A stretch of DNA of 64,000 bases, taken from Alphaproteobacteria bacterium (GTDB lineage: Bacteria > Pseudomonadota > Alphaproteobacteria > Micavibrionales > Micavibrionaceae). Under the pieces are notes generated by a model, which was given only the letters and a program-made list of their open reading frames with translations, was not told the origin of the DNA and did not search any database. The stretch covers positions 245,093-309,092 of the forward strand of contig JAUHVY010000001.1 in the NCBI GenBank assembly GCA_030424975.1, written 5' to 3'. A program made the position numbers and the translations under genes. Positions 1 through 8,577 of this stretch are shown here, piece by piece; within the stretch, counting starts at the first letter, position 1; each line of letters opens with the position of its first letter.

Positions 1-315
1 GAAATTGAAACACAGCTTGCGATCGAAACGGAAAAATCTAAGGAAATGGGGGCGGAAATGCTCTCTTATTTCGGGCCGTATGCGAAAGCCTCTCGTAAAA
101 AGATAGAGCATATAGATTATCAGCGTCAACAACTGGAAAATCATATTCGCATGGCACAAGATGCGATGCGTGATGCCTTTGCCGAAATGAAAAAAATTGA
201 AATTATTGATGAGCGCCGTAAAGAAGAAGAGCTTGCCGCATTAGAGAAAAAACTCTCTGCTGAGCTTGATGAAATTGCAATTAACGGGTTTCGCCGTAAT
301 ACCGAAGAGCCGTAG
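1..315 (+). CDS. fliJ: FliJ flagellar export coiled-coil protein (5' truncated)
   Basis: The reading frame is open from base 1, so the start lies left of the window; about 104 C-terminal residues are visible. They are almost entirely charged, heptad-like helix rich in Glu, Lys, Gln and Arg, ending in a short tail, which matches the C-terminal part of FliJ (family length about 140). FliJ is the soluble stalk of the flagellar type III export ATPase FliI and escorts chaperones to FlhA. The flagellar genes that follow support the call; fliI is normally adjacent and probably lies just outside. The gene converges on the FliK-like gene with one base between the two stops. A different coiled-coil flagellar protein is possible. 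Confidence 0.7.
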   Translation, partial: EIETQLAIETEKSKEMGAEMLSYFGPYAKASRKKIEHIDYQRQQLENHIRMAQDAMRDAFAEMKKIEIIDERRKEEELAALEKKLSAELDEIAINGFRRNTEEP

Positions 316-316
316 T

Positions 317-2275
317 TTAAATATCAGTATCAAATTCTTGCGCATTTTTTTGCGTAATTTTAACCCAGCTATCAATCTCGCCCTGAAATGATAACTCACC
401 CGTGATCTGTGTTTCCTGTAATGCTTTTTTGTATCCTTCGCGCATCTGTTGTTTCATGGCGGCGGAAAATGATTGCTCGGTGCGCAAAACCAAATCAAGT
501 CTTCCGATGGCGTTTTCCTTTTGCCCGATAAAGAGGGCATCCAGTTGAACCTTGCCCATTTGACTGAGGGATAAATCCATAACAAAGCGTGTTTTTGTAC
601 CGCCTCTTTGCTCGTCTTCAGATGCGCTGCGGTCTTCACGCCGGTAATGAACAACCATTTTATGGACTTCGTTTTGCCATGCCAAAGGAATGGAGAATGC
701 GCGCCAATCTTGTGATACGGGTTCACGGCTCAGGCGGTAGAGGGCGTTTAATTCTGATCCTAAGCGAGAGAGAATATCGCCTTTTCCTGCTTTGCGAAGT
801 GTATTGACGGCGCGCTCCCCCAGCCAGCTTTGCACATCACCAGATCGGATGGCGGCGATGAAAAACATGGCAGCACTCCCCAGGTTTTGGGGCGATGCTG
901 CATTGGGGATGATGGTTTGTGCGGCGCTCGCCGAGGTCGCCGCTTGTGGCGAGGTATTCATCAGGCTTTGCTGTATATCCTGCATAAACGGCCACAGATC
1001 AGGCGTGAGTAAATAGGCCGTCGTGATCGGCGGGTAGTAGGGCGGTGCGGGTGTTGTGATGTGTGTTGCTGTGCCTGATTGCAATGTTTCTGTATCAGGC
1101 AAAACATTCAAAACACGTAATGTGATTTCTGACCCTATGGGAAGGGTACTTTTGATAATCGGGAAATCAAAATGAAAAACTTGAGAGGTTTGTTTTACGT
1201 TTTCAGATTCGCTTGGCGGCGAATGTATCACCAGTACAGGGAAATGGCGATCAGGCGTATACCCCACAAGCGTTGCGGATTTCGTATCGCGCGGTGTGAT
1301 GTTTTCCTCAAATATACTTGCCTTGGACGTGTCTGTTATAATCGGCGCTGTCGGTTCGCCGCTTTTGGGCTTTAATGTAATTTGCGGTGGCGAAATCTCC
1401 GTGACATCAATTTGTGTCGGTTCCGCAATGAGGGGGGGGATTTCTGTGCCGTTTGTAAGTGGAGTATGCGTTGTAATGAGCTGCGCTGCTATGGCTTTAA
1501 AGGGGACAATCACATTGTTTTCGGGAATCGGTTGCATGGTTATAACATGCTCCGAATCTGCTGGCGGCGGTAAACTGGTTATATTCGGCGCTGACGTTAG
1601 TAAGACATCGTTAACGAAGGTTGGCGGCAGCGTTCCCGTAGCTAATAGCTGTGGCATTTTTGCAGTGTTGTTAATCAATAAATTTTGTGCTTTTTCAGCA
1701 ATCTGATTTTGCACAACATTGTCTGTTGTGGTTGGTGGCATGCTCGGCATGAGGTTTTGCGACGGCATTTGAGCTGCTTCAACTTCAATATATGGCACAA
1801 TGACATCTGGCAATTGTCCATGCGGTGTCGGCAAAATGACGATTGGCGGCGCGTCCTCAGGGTGGGCAATGATTTGATCCGCCGTGATGGCCGGGGGCAG
1901 TTTTGTTGTCGGCGTATAAGGCTGTGGCGGCGGGGCGTCGATATCAGGCGTGATGACCTTTATAACGACGCTGGGTTGTTTTTCACGTGATTGCGCTTGA
2001 TCAATGCGCACCTCGACATGATCACCTTTTTGCGGTGCTTTTTGTTGTTTGGGAATACGTAATGTGACCTCTCCGCGCTCCGTTTGGACTGTAACCGTGC
2101 GGTCACGTTCATTAACGCGCGTTACGCGCCCCTCCAGACGTGTTGATTGTTTGGATGTTTCAACAGATTTGGGAATATCAACAATCTGAACGGATTCACG
2201 CTTTTCGGCAGTGTTCTGCGCATTTTGTTCAATGCGTGCGTTTAATCCGCTAACGATTGGTGGCGTATCACTCAT
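317..2275 (-). CDS. Second FliK-like hook-length-control-type protein
   Basis: 652 residues. Residues about 45-110 form a small beta-rich, OB-like segment (RLEGRVTRV, GDHVEVRI). A long Pro/Thr/Ile-rich disordered region (about 110-430) follows. A folded C-terminal part (about 460-645) contains FVMDLSLSQMGKVQLDALF and LDLVLRTEQSF, the layout of the FliK C-terminal domain that switches export specificity through FlhB. No signal peptide is seen. The gene lies 45 bases downstream of flhG and probably shares the flhF-flhG transcript. The canonical fliK is at 23621-25288, so this is a second, divergent member. Whether it acts in hook-length control or in another export step is inference. Confidence 0.6.
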   Translation of the reverse strand: MSDTPPIVSGLNARIEQNAQNTAEKRESVQIVDIPKSVETSKQSTRLEGRVTRVNERDRTVTVQTERGEVTLRIPKQQKAPQKGDHVEVRIDQAQSREKQPSVVIKVITPDIDAPPPQPYTPTTKLPPAITADQIIAHPEDAPPIVILPTPHGQLPDVIVPYIEVEAAQMPSQNLMPSMPPTTTDNVVQNQIAEKAQNLLINNTAKMPQLLATGTLPPTFVNDVLLTSAPNITSLPPPADSEHVITMQPIPENNVIVPFKAIAAQLITTHTPLTNGTEIPPLIAEPTQIDVTEISPPQITLKPKSGEPTAPIITDTSKASIFEENITPRDTKSATLVGYTPDRHFPVLVIHSPPSESENVKQTSQVFHFDFPIIKSTLPIGSEITLRVLNVLPDTETLQSGTATHITTPAPPYYPPITTAYLLTPDLWPFMQDIQQSLMNTSPQAATSASAAQTIIPNAASPQNLGSAAMFFIAAIRSGDVQSWLGERAVNTLRKAGKGDILSRLGSELNALYRLSREPVSQDWRAFSIPLAWQNEVHKMVVHYRREDRSASEDEQRGGTKTRFVMDLSLSQMGKVQLDALFIGQKENAIGRLDLVLRTEQSFSAAMKQQMREGYKKALQETQITGELSFQGEIDSWVKITQKNAQEFDTDI

Positions 2276-2320
2276 GCGTATAGAGTTTAGACGAAATCAT
2301 GAAAATTGCATGATATTTTT

Positions 2321-3154
2321 TTATGCGCTGGCGGAACGACGATGTGCGTTTTGAACTGTTTGCCATACATATTTTGCAATTTTTTCCACATCGGCTGCGG
2401 CATCTGCGTTCGGGCTGCGGATCAATATTGGTGTTTGGCTACGAATTGTTTCCTTTACCTTAACATCCGCGCGCACCATCCCCGCAAGCGGTGGAGAAAT
2501 ACGTAAGAAGTTTTCACACGCCTTTAGCAATGTTTTATATGTCTTTTCGCCTTCTTGGACGGATGATGCCATGTTCACAACAATGTTGATGTTCTTTGAC
2601 ATGCCTGCGGCGTTACCGAGTTTGATAAACGCATAAGCATCCGTGAGCGATGTCGGTTCATCCGTGCTGATGAGCAATGTCGCGCTTGCCGTAGCAGAAA
2701 GCATGCGCACCGTACGGTCAACGCCCGCGCCAAGGTCACATATCACAACATCGTATTCTGATGCCACATCAATCAACTGATCACGGAGCAGGGCGAGGCG
2801 CTGGCTCGGTAATGCAGAAAGTGATGCCTGTCCGGAACGGCCGGCAACAATGTCAAATCCGCCTTCTTCGTATTCTTGTATGACTTTATCCAGTCCCAAA
2901 CGTCCACGAATAACATCATTTAAATCACGTTTTGGCATCAGCCCTAATTGTACGTCAACATTCGCAAGACCGAGATCGCCATCAAACAATAATACGCGGC
3001 GACCGGCTTTGGTCAGGGCATGTGCCAACGTAATGGAAAACCATGTCTTGCCTACACCGCCTTTACCGCTGGCTACGGCAATGATATTCGACCCTCTTTG
3101 AAAAGCGGGTGAACCTGTTTGCGGTGATTTTAACGGCGCTGACTTCTCGGTCAT
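2321..3154 (-). CDS. flhG: FlhG (FleN/YlxH) MinD-type ATPase, flagellar number regulator
   Basis: 277 residues. The deviant Walker A motif GKGGVGKT is at residues 30-37, switch I is within DGDLGLANVD (about 58-67), and Walker B is in DVVICDLGAG, as in MinD/ParA ATPases. FlhG proteins limit polar flagellar number by antagonising FlhF and, in some bacteria, the flagellar activator. The start overlaps the flhF stop, so the two genes are translationally coupled. The N-terminal 20 residues are polar and Pro-rich rather than carrying a clear FlhF-activating DQAxxLR motif. The C-terminus (HRRSASA) is short, and no strong MinD-like membrane-targeting helix is obvious. Confidence 0.9.
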   Translation of the reverse strand: MTEKSAPLKSPQTGSPAFQRGSNIIAVASGKGGVGKTWFSITLAHALTKAGRRVLLFDGDLGLANVDVQLGLMPKRDLNDVIRGRLGLDKVIQEYEEGGFDIVAGRSGQASLSALPSQRLALLRDQLIDVASEYDVVICDLGAGVDRTVRMLSATASATLLISTDEPTSLTDAYAFIKLGNAAGMSKNINIVVNMASSVQEGEKTYKTLLKACENFLRISPPLAGMVRADVKVKETIRSQTPILIRSPNADAAADVEKIAKYVWQTVQNAHRRSASA

Positions 3155-4212
3155 TATGATGTTCCTGTCTTTTGGCGTGCCAATGTTCCTGATTGGTATC
3201 CTGACACTATATCATTTTTTTGTGGGTCTTGTATCCCCCGAAACAAGCGCGGCATAAATAATTTTGCCAAACTCTGCGGGGTCATGGTGGTAAGGCCGTG
3301 CGCAACCTTGGCGGTATCGCTCATATCGGCGAAACATAAACCGCCCTGATGTGCGGCACTCAGGAGGCTGCCGTAACGGCGAGCAATATCTACGCGCGTG
3401 GGCATCATTTCCATTGTGCCGATTGTTGCAAAAACCCGTGCCATCTCGCCGGCTTCGTCGCAATCCATTCCGGCAGGCATCACCAAAACAGGGCGTACTT
3501 GTACCGCGCTCATCAGGCGGGCCAGAATCTTGATGTCGTCTGTATTGAACGGGTTTAATCCCGCCGTATCAATAATGAGCTGGTCATTTTCCTGAAGTAG
3601 ATCCTGCGCCATAAAGCGTAAATCTTTTGGATCATTTGTTGTGTGCAATTGTGTGCCGAGCAAGTTTGTAAACGCTTTAAGCTGCTCAATTCCGCCTGCG
3701 CGAACCGTATCGGTCGACATCATGCCGACGCGCAAGCCGTTCATTGTGCCCCGTGTCGCAATTTTTGCCGCAGCCAATGTTTTACCGCCGCCGGGCGGGC
3801 CGACAAGCATAATGGCCTTTTTATAAGGGGTTGTTGGTAGCGGTCGATAAGAGAAAAGCTGCTCCAGTGTTTCAATCAGCGCGGTCGAGATATCATTATA
3901 TCCCATCACGGTTGCGCAAGAAATGACATGATCCAGAATGTCTTCGGGAACACCATGGCGCAGCATAATTTCGGTTAATTCTTCGGCAACCGCATCCGTG
4001 TCTTGTTCATCGTCATATTGCAGCCAGCTATCAGAGCCCGCAATGCCGTCATCACCGATTTCAAACGCAGGTTCAATCGCCGCGGTAACGCGCACACCGC
4101 CACGGGCGCGTTCATCGCCTGTTGCAACGATAATTGCTTCGTCGCCTAAGGTTTCCCTTATCATTTGCATTGCCTCTGTCATTGTTTTGGCATAGAAAGT
4201 TTTTAGCCGCAT
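3154..4212 (-). CDS. flhF: FlhF SRP-type GTPase for flagellar placement
   Basis: 352 residues. The N-terminal basic segment (MRLKTFYAKTMTEAMQMIRE) is the typical FlhF start. An acidic linker and N domain follow, then the SRP-GTPase NG fold: G1 GPPGGGKT at residues 138-145, G2 DTVRAGG, G3 DTAG and a G4-like TRVD. FlhF recruits early flagellar components to the pole with FlhG. The usual Arg after DTAG is Leu here (DTAGLNPF), which is unusual. The gene is divergent from the secreted pair at 4347, with 134 bases between them. No clear sigma-54 element is seen upstream. Confidence 0.92.
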   Translation of the reverse strand: MRLKTFYAKTMTEAMQMIRETLGDEAIIVATGDERARGGVRVTAAIEPAFEIGDDGIAGSDSWLQYDDEQDTDAVAEELTEIMLRHGVPEDILDHVISCATVMGYNDISTALIETLEQLFSYRPLPTTPYKKAIMLVGPPGGGKTLAAAKIATRGTMNGLRVGMMSTDTVRAGGIEQLKAFTNLLGTQLHTTNDPKDLRFMAQDLLQENDQLIIDTAGLNPFNTDDIKILARLMSAVQVRPVLVMPAGMDCDEAGEMARVFATIGTMEMMPTRVDIARRYGSLLSAAHQGGLCFADMSDTAKVAHGLTTMTPQSLAKLFMPRLFRGIQDPQKNDIVSGYQSGTLARQKTGTS

Positions 4213-4346
4213 AGAATTGGTCGCAATCGAATCCGTTAATCAGTATATGGTGTCTTATTGACATATACTAGAGCATATTAGCAAAAAAATGCTACAATCT
4301 TTATGAATTTATTGTAGTTTAACCCTGTAAACAAAAGGGATTTTCC

Positions 4347-4916
4347 ATGTCCGTCGAAAAAGTATCACTTCAAACTTTACATATAACAACATTGATTTTT
4401 CTTGTTTTTCTAACCTTGGGGGGAGGGCAGATTGCCATGGCGCAAGACCGTATTACCGAGCAGGCTATTCGTAGCTTTTATAAAGAATCTGCGGAAATTC
4501 AAATGGAGGAAAAGGATACGGCCGTGGCATATTTCAAAAAACACCTTGCTGAGGATGCCGTATTAATGGTGCGTACTATTACGAATATGGAGGGCGTGCC
4601 GCCACAAAAACAGGAAATGAAATTCAATAAAAAAGAGATGGTTGAGGAAACCGAGCGTGGTTATCAATACGGGCGCGTACAGAAAATTGAAAACACGGTT
4701 TTACGTGTTGATATTGCCGAGGATGGGAAATCCGCCCGCGTCAAGGACAGCAGCTTTGCCATTATGTCGATAAATATTCCGGGGCCACAGGGTAATGTGC
4801 CGATGAAAAGTGAAAACTCTATTCTGTGTGATGATACAATTATTTTGGGTGCGAACGGCGTTTTGCAGATCAAGGATAGTGTTTGTAACATGGAAGTCAG
4901 CATGGAAATGCGATAG
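4347..4916 (+). CDS. Secreted protein of unknown function, paralogue A
   Basis: 189 residues. An N-terminal signal peptide has a hydrophobic core LIFLVFLTLGGG and a likely cleavage after AMA-QD. The mature part (about 155 residues) begins with a helix (TEQAIRSFYKES) followed by beta-rich sequence. Two cysteines 18 residues apart near the C-terminus could form a periplasmic disulfide. It is a paralogue of the next gene: same signal-helix-beta order, the shared xSFYxx helix and the C-terminal cysteine pair. The helix plus curved sheet pattern could be NTF2-like, which is only a guess. It sits between flhF and flhA, so a flagellar or surface role is possible but unproven. Confidence 0.75.
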   Translation: MSVEKVSLQTLHITTLIFLVFLTLGGGQIAMAQDRITEQAIRSFYKESAEIQMEEKDTAVAYFKKHLAEDAVLMVRTITNMEGVPPQKQEMKFNKKEMVEETERGYQYGRVQKIENTVLRVDIAEDGKSARVKDSSFAIMSINIPGPQGNVPMKSENSILCDDTIILGANGVLQIKDSVCNMEVSMEMR

Positions 4917-4928
4917 GGCGCGATAAAT

Positions 4929-5462
4929 ATGATATCAAAACAATATTCACGGTTCTTTGTTATGTTATGCGCGGCGGGGGCGGTTTTGTTACCGTCCGCA
5001 CCGTCATTTGCGCAAGTTGATGAATTAACGGAAAAAAACATTCAAAGCTTTTATCAACTTTACATGCATAACAAGGATGCGGGATCTTCGGCCGTTCTGG
5101 AATTTTTGGATCGCCATTTCGCTGATGACGTGCAGACCTATATCGAGGTCACACCGATAAAAAATGATATGCAGAATGATGTTATAAAACTCAATCGTGG
5201 CAAGGATAAGTATATCAGCGGCGTCCAAAGCAATGTTGATACGATGCGCTTTTATAATTCTACGGCCGAGGTGAAAAGTATTTTACCCCAAGAAAATGCA
5301 AATGAATTTGTTGTGCGTGTATCATTTACGAGTGATTTTACCGTCACCAAAAACGCGCAAAAAGGGCAAGAGGATGTATTTTGCCGTGATGTCATTGATG
5401 TCAGCGGTGAATATATCAAGATCAAAGAAACCTCATGCTATAGCACAGTTTATTTGGACTGA
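4929..5462 (+). CDS. Secreted protein of unknown function, paralogue B
   Basis: 177 residues, starting 12 bases after the preceding paralogue and almost certainly co-transcribed. The signal peptide is MISKQYSRFFVMLCAAGAVL with probable cleavage after SFA-Q. The mature protein begins with LTEKNIQSFYQLY, matching TEQAIRSFYKES in its neighbour, and contains the FADDV / EDAVL-type strand and two C-terminal cysteines 17 residues apart. The copies are diverged well beyond a recent duplication. The product is probably periplasmic. No domain is recognised with confidence. The gene converges on flhA, with 45 bases between the stops and no clear terminator. Confidence 0.75.
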   Translation: MISKQYSRFFVMLCAAGAVLLPSAPSFAQVDELTEKNIQSFYQLYMHNKDAGSSAVLEFLDRHFADDVQTYIEVTPIKNDMQNDVIKLNRGKDKYISGVQSNVDTMRFYNSTAEVKSILPQENANEFVVRVSFTSDFTVTKNAQKGQEDVFCRDVIDVSGEYIKIKETSCYSTVYLD

Positions 5463-5507
5463 TGTTTTTGCTAAGGCATAATCCCTTATTTCATATCTGA
5501 AATGACG

Positions 5508-7616
5508 CTAAACCTGTCCGACCGTTTTAATGCGAGCCTTCGGGTGGATTTCGTTTTGTGACATCACAACCGTTTGTGGGCGGAAGCGTTCAATAACGGA
5601 GCGCACATACGGGCGGATCATGGGGGAGGTCAGCAGCACAGGGTTGATGCCCTGTGCACCCAGATCATCATATTGATCGCGCACGCGAGAGATGAATTCC
5701 TGCAATCGGCTTGGCGGCATAGCGAGCTGCTTTTCTTCGCCATCACCCATTAGGGCCTCCATAAATCCTTGCTCCCATTCAGGGGAAAGTGTGAGCAGAG
5801 ACAAAACGCCGGATCCGTCACTATTGGCATCACAAAGTTGGCGCGCCAGTCGTGATCTGACATGCTCTGTGATTTTCGCGATGTTCTTGGTGTATCCTGC
5901 TGCTTCTGAAATGCCTTCTAGGATGGTTGGTAGATCACGTACAGATACGCGTTCGGATAACAAGTTTTGGATGATGCGTTGCAGGCTGCCGATTGTGATT
6001 TGACCCGGAATAACATCCGCCACAAGTTTTTGATATTCGCGCGGTAATTCATCAAGCAGCTTTTGTGTTTCTGCATAATTCAGCAGATCAGACATATTAT
6101 CTTTGATCAATTCCGTAATATGTGTGGTGATAACCGTTGGCGCATCAACAACGGTGTAGCCCTTGAAATGAGCTTCTTCACGGTATTGTTCCTGTATCCA
6201 CATGGCGGGCAGGCCAAAGGTCGGCTCGATTGTATTCTCCCCGGGGAGGGTGATCGGCGCACCGTTCGGGTCCATGCACATCAACATTTGGGGGCGGACC
6301 TCTCCGCGGCCGGCCTCGATTTCCTTAATGCTCACGACATAGGCATTGGCGGCAAGTTGAAGGTTATCCTGTATGCGTACAGCCGGTAGAACATAGCCCA
6401 TATCCTCTGCCAGTTGGCGGCGCAATCCTTTTATTTGATCCGTCAGTTTATTGCCGCCATCCCCCTGTACAAGCGGAAGCAGGCCATAGCCAAGTTCTAG
6501 TCTGATGATATCCATGGCTAATGCTTTTGAAATCGGTTCTTCTGCGGGGGCAGCTTTACCGCCAGCATCGGATTGCCCCGCTGCGGCGCTTGCCATGGCT
6601 TCTTGTTCTAATAAATTACGCTGATAGGACATGTAGCCGAATATGCCGGTGACAACGGATAGTGTGGCAAAGGGGATGAACGGAATAGCCGGAACAACGC
6701 CCAAGCAGAACATTAGGCCCGAGCTGACGAAAAGGGCGCTTGGGTATTTGCCGATTTGCGCAAAGAGTGCTTCATCAGATGAGCCTTCTACACCGGCTTT
6801 TGATACAAGGAAACCTGCCGCTACGGAAACGATAAGCGCAGGAAGCTGGCTGATCAGGCCGTCACCAATGGTTAGGATGGTGTAATTTGACGCGGCTTCC
6901 GCTAATGACATACCCTGCATCGCGGTGCCGATAACAATACCACCGATAATATTGACGAATACAATTAACAATCCCGCAATGGCATCACCGCGCACGAATT
7001 TTGCCGCACCGTCCATGGCGCCGAAAAACGTGCTTTCAGATTCAAGATTCTTACGGCGGGCTTTGGCTTCGTCCTCTGTGATCATACCTGCGGACAGGTC
7101 GCTGTCGATGGCCATTTGTTTACCGGGCATCGCATCAAGGGTGAAACGCGCGGCGACCTCTGCTATACGGCCGGAACCTTTTGTAATAACAACAAAGTTC
7201 ACAATTACTAAGATGGCAAAAACTATGGCACCGATGACGTAATTGCTGCCGATAATCAATGTGCCGAATGCGCCGATAATGCCCCCTGCGGCATCGGTTC
7301 CCGTGTGCCCGTTTTCAAGGATCAGGCGCGTTGATGCAATATTCAAGCCCAGCCGGAGAGAGGTGGACACCAGCAAAACGGTAGGAAATGATGAGAATTC
7401 GAGCGGCGTTTTAATAAACAGAACCGTCATCAAAATCATCACGGAAAATGTAACTGATATGGCGATGCCTGCATCCATCATAAAGGGCGGCATCGGTATA
7501 AGCATGAACAGGATAATCGTCACAACGCCAAGTGCGAAGATCACGTCAGTACGCATGAAATTAACACCGCTAAGCGGGTTTGCGTTTGTTGTGCTTGGTG
7601 TCGGGTTATCGGCCAT
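5508..7616 (-). CDS. flhA: FlhA flagellar export gate protein
   Basis: About 702 residues from the ATG at 7616. FlhA forms the nonameric export gate: an N-terminal half with about eight membrane segments (residues about 20-320) and a large cytoplasmic C-terminal domain that docks chaperone-substrate complexes. The family signature EVAARFTLDAMPGKQMAID is intact in the first cytoplasmic loop. A TTG codon at 7661 would add 15 residues, but the ATG gives the usual MAD-like N-terminus; neither has a good Shine-Dalgarno sequence. The gene appears to be a single transcription unit flanked by convergent genes at its 3' end. Sequence matches the family along its full length. Confidence 0.96.
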   Translation of the reverse strand: MADNPTPSTTNANPLSGVNFMRTDVIFALGVVTIILFMLIPMPPFMMDAGIAISVTFSVMILMTVLFIKTPLEFSSFPTVLLVSTSLRLGLNIASTRLILENGHTGTDAAGGIIGAFGTLIIGSNYVIGAIVFAILVIVNFVVITKGSGRIAEVAARFTLDAMPGKQMAIDSDLSAGMITEDEAKARRKNLESESTFFGAMDGAAKFVRGDAIAGLLIVFVNIIGGIVIGTAMQGMSLAEAASNYTILTIGDGLISQLPALIVSVAAGFLVSKAGVEGSSDEALFAQIGKYPSALFVSSGLMFCLGVVPAIPFIPFATLSVVTGIFGYMSYQRNLLEQEAMASAAAGQSDAGGKAAPAEEPISKALAMDIIRLELGYGLLPLVQGDGGNKLTDQIKGLRRQLAEDMGYVLPAVRIQDNLQLAANAYVVSIKEIEAGRGEVRPQMLMCMDPNGAPITLPGENTIEPTFGLPAMWIQEQYREEAHFKGYTVVDAPTVITTHITELIKDNMSDLLNYAETQKLLDELPREYQKLVADVIPGQITIGSLQRIIQNLLSERVSVRDLPTILEGISEAAGYTKNIAKITEHVRSRLARQLCDANSDGSGVLSLLTLSPEWEQGFMEALMGDGEEKQLAMPPSRLQEFISRVRDQYDDLGAQGINPVLLTSPMIRPYVRSVIERFRPQTVVMSQNEIHPKARIKTVGQV

Positions 7617-7830
7617 GGCGCATAAGAAAATAAAGAGTGTAAGGGCGCATAAAGAATGCAACGGAAATTATGCGCGAAATTTATGCGCACTGCTTTATTC
7701 TATATTTATAAGATATAAGTTGCAAACGCTTATGATGCCAAGGTTTGAATTATTAACGGGTACGGTCATGACGGTGAGTGCAACTTATATGGTGCATTAA
7801 TCAACTGGTTATCATTTTGATCACAGTGAT

Positions 7831-8421
7831 TTACTCCTTTACAGGAACTCCGTTTTCAATACACAGAGGCTTGAAAAATTCCCATAATGATATTTCTAAG
7901 AGGATATTAGACTTGTTGATATACATTTGCATTTTATCGATGTTATCAAAATGAAGCTTTTTACATTCCTTAATGGCATTCCATGGAATGAAAACCTGAT
8001 CTTCAAAAAACAGAGTGGTTTCTGATCGGTTAAAAAAATGATTTATTGGCCGTGATAAGTAAAGGCCATCATTGTAAAGACTTAATTTTACGTCATATAT
8101 GTGTTTTTGTTTTTCGTTTTCCCGAGTATTTAACACAAGCTTATATTTACCATCTTGGTATTCGACAGGGGTATCGTTTGCATAGTGTTGTTGTAGTTTC
8201 GTCCACGGTGAAGCTAAAGATGTATATAGGGACACGCCAAATACAGTCGCCATTAAGCAGGTGAGAATAAAGCATATTGTTAATAGTTCATTTTTGAAAC
8301 TTTTGTAGTCTTCATCGCCTGTTATTCTTGATGATACTTTCATGGATATAAAATGAAATAATACTAAACCCGAGCTTAGGGTGGTTAATCCTATTAAGAC
8401 TTTATGGGTAAGTTTTTTCAT
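7831..8421 (-). CDS. Orphan membrane protein, AT-rich
   Basis: 196 residues. There are two hydrophobic segments near the N-terminus (about 8-27 and 45-70) and a cytoplasmic or periplasmic domain of about 120 residues. The latter has a strand-rich YQDGKYKLVLNTRE segment and a bulky IPWNAIKECKKLHF region like a PH-type or DUF fold. I recognise no family. Composition is noticeably more AT-rich, with more Lys/Asn/Ile codons than the flagellar neighbours, which may indicate later acquisition. It has no partner in the flagellar apparatus and separates flhA from the EF-hand-like pair. Confidence 0.6.
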   Translation of the reverse strand: MKKLTHKVLIGLTTLSSGLVLFHFISMKVSSRITGDEDYKSFKNELLTICFILTCLMATVFGVSLYTSLASPWTKLQQHYANDTPVEYQDGKYKLVLNTRENEKQKHIYDVKLSLYNDGLYLSRPINHFFNRSETTLFFEDQVFIPWNAIKECKKLHFDNIDKMQMYINKSNILLEISLWEFFKPLCIENGVPVKE

Positions 8422-8525
8422 GTGAATCCGAATAAAAAACTTGGGGAATTTTATGAAAAGATATCACATTATATGCCGCATCGTCGAAAAATTAAACGGC
8501 TCGTGGAAGTTTTATCGAGGGGCAT

Positions 8526-8554
8526 AAAAAAAGCCCCGCAGGATCGGAGCTTTT
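8526..8554 (-). terminator. Rho-independent terminator after the 8578-9225 gene
   Basis: Read on the minus strand, the stem AAAGCTCCG pairs with CGGGGCTTT around a short loop and runs into seven Ts. It starts 24 bases after the stop of the 8578-9225 gene. Confidence 0.8.
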
Positions 8555-8577
8555 AAAAAATCAGGTATGTTTTCGCA

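Noticed and set aside
7616-7661. Upstream TTG start for flhA that would add a hydrophobic 15-residue lead
   Set aside because: No Shine-Dalgarno sequence; the ATG at 7616 gives the normal FlhA N-terminus.
7721-7746. Possible sigma-54 site upstream of flhA (TTGGCAT ... TTTGC on the minus strand)
   Set aside because: The GG to GC distance is 14, not 10, bases.
7243-7800. 185-codon plus-strand frame
   Set aside because: Mostly antisense to flhA; the protein is a low-complexity mirror of its codons.
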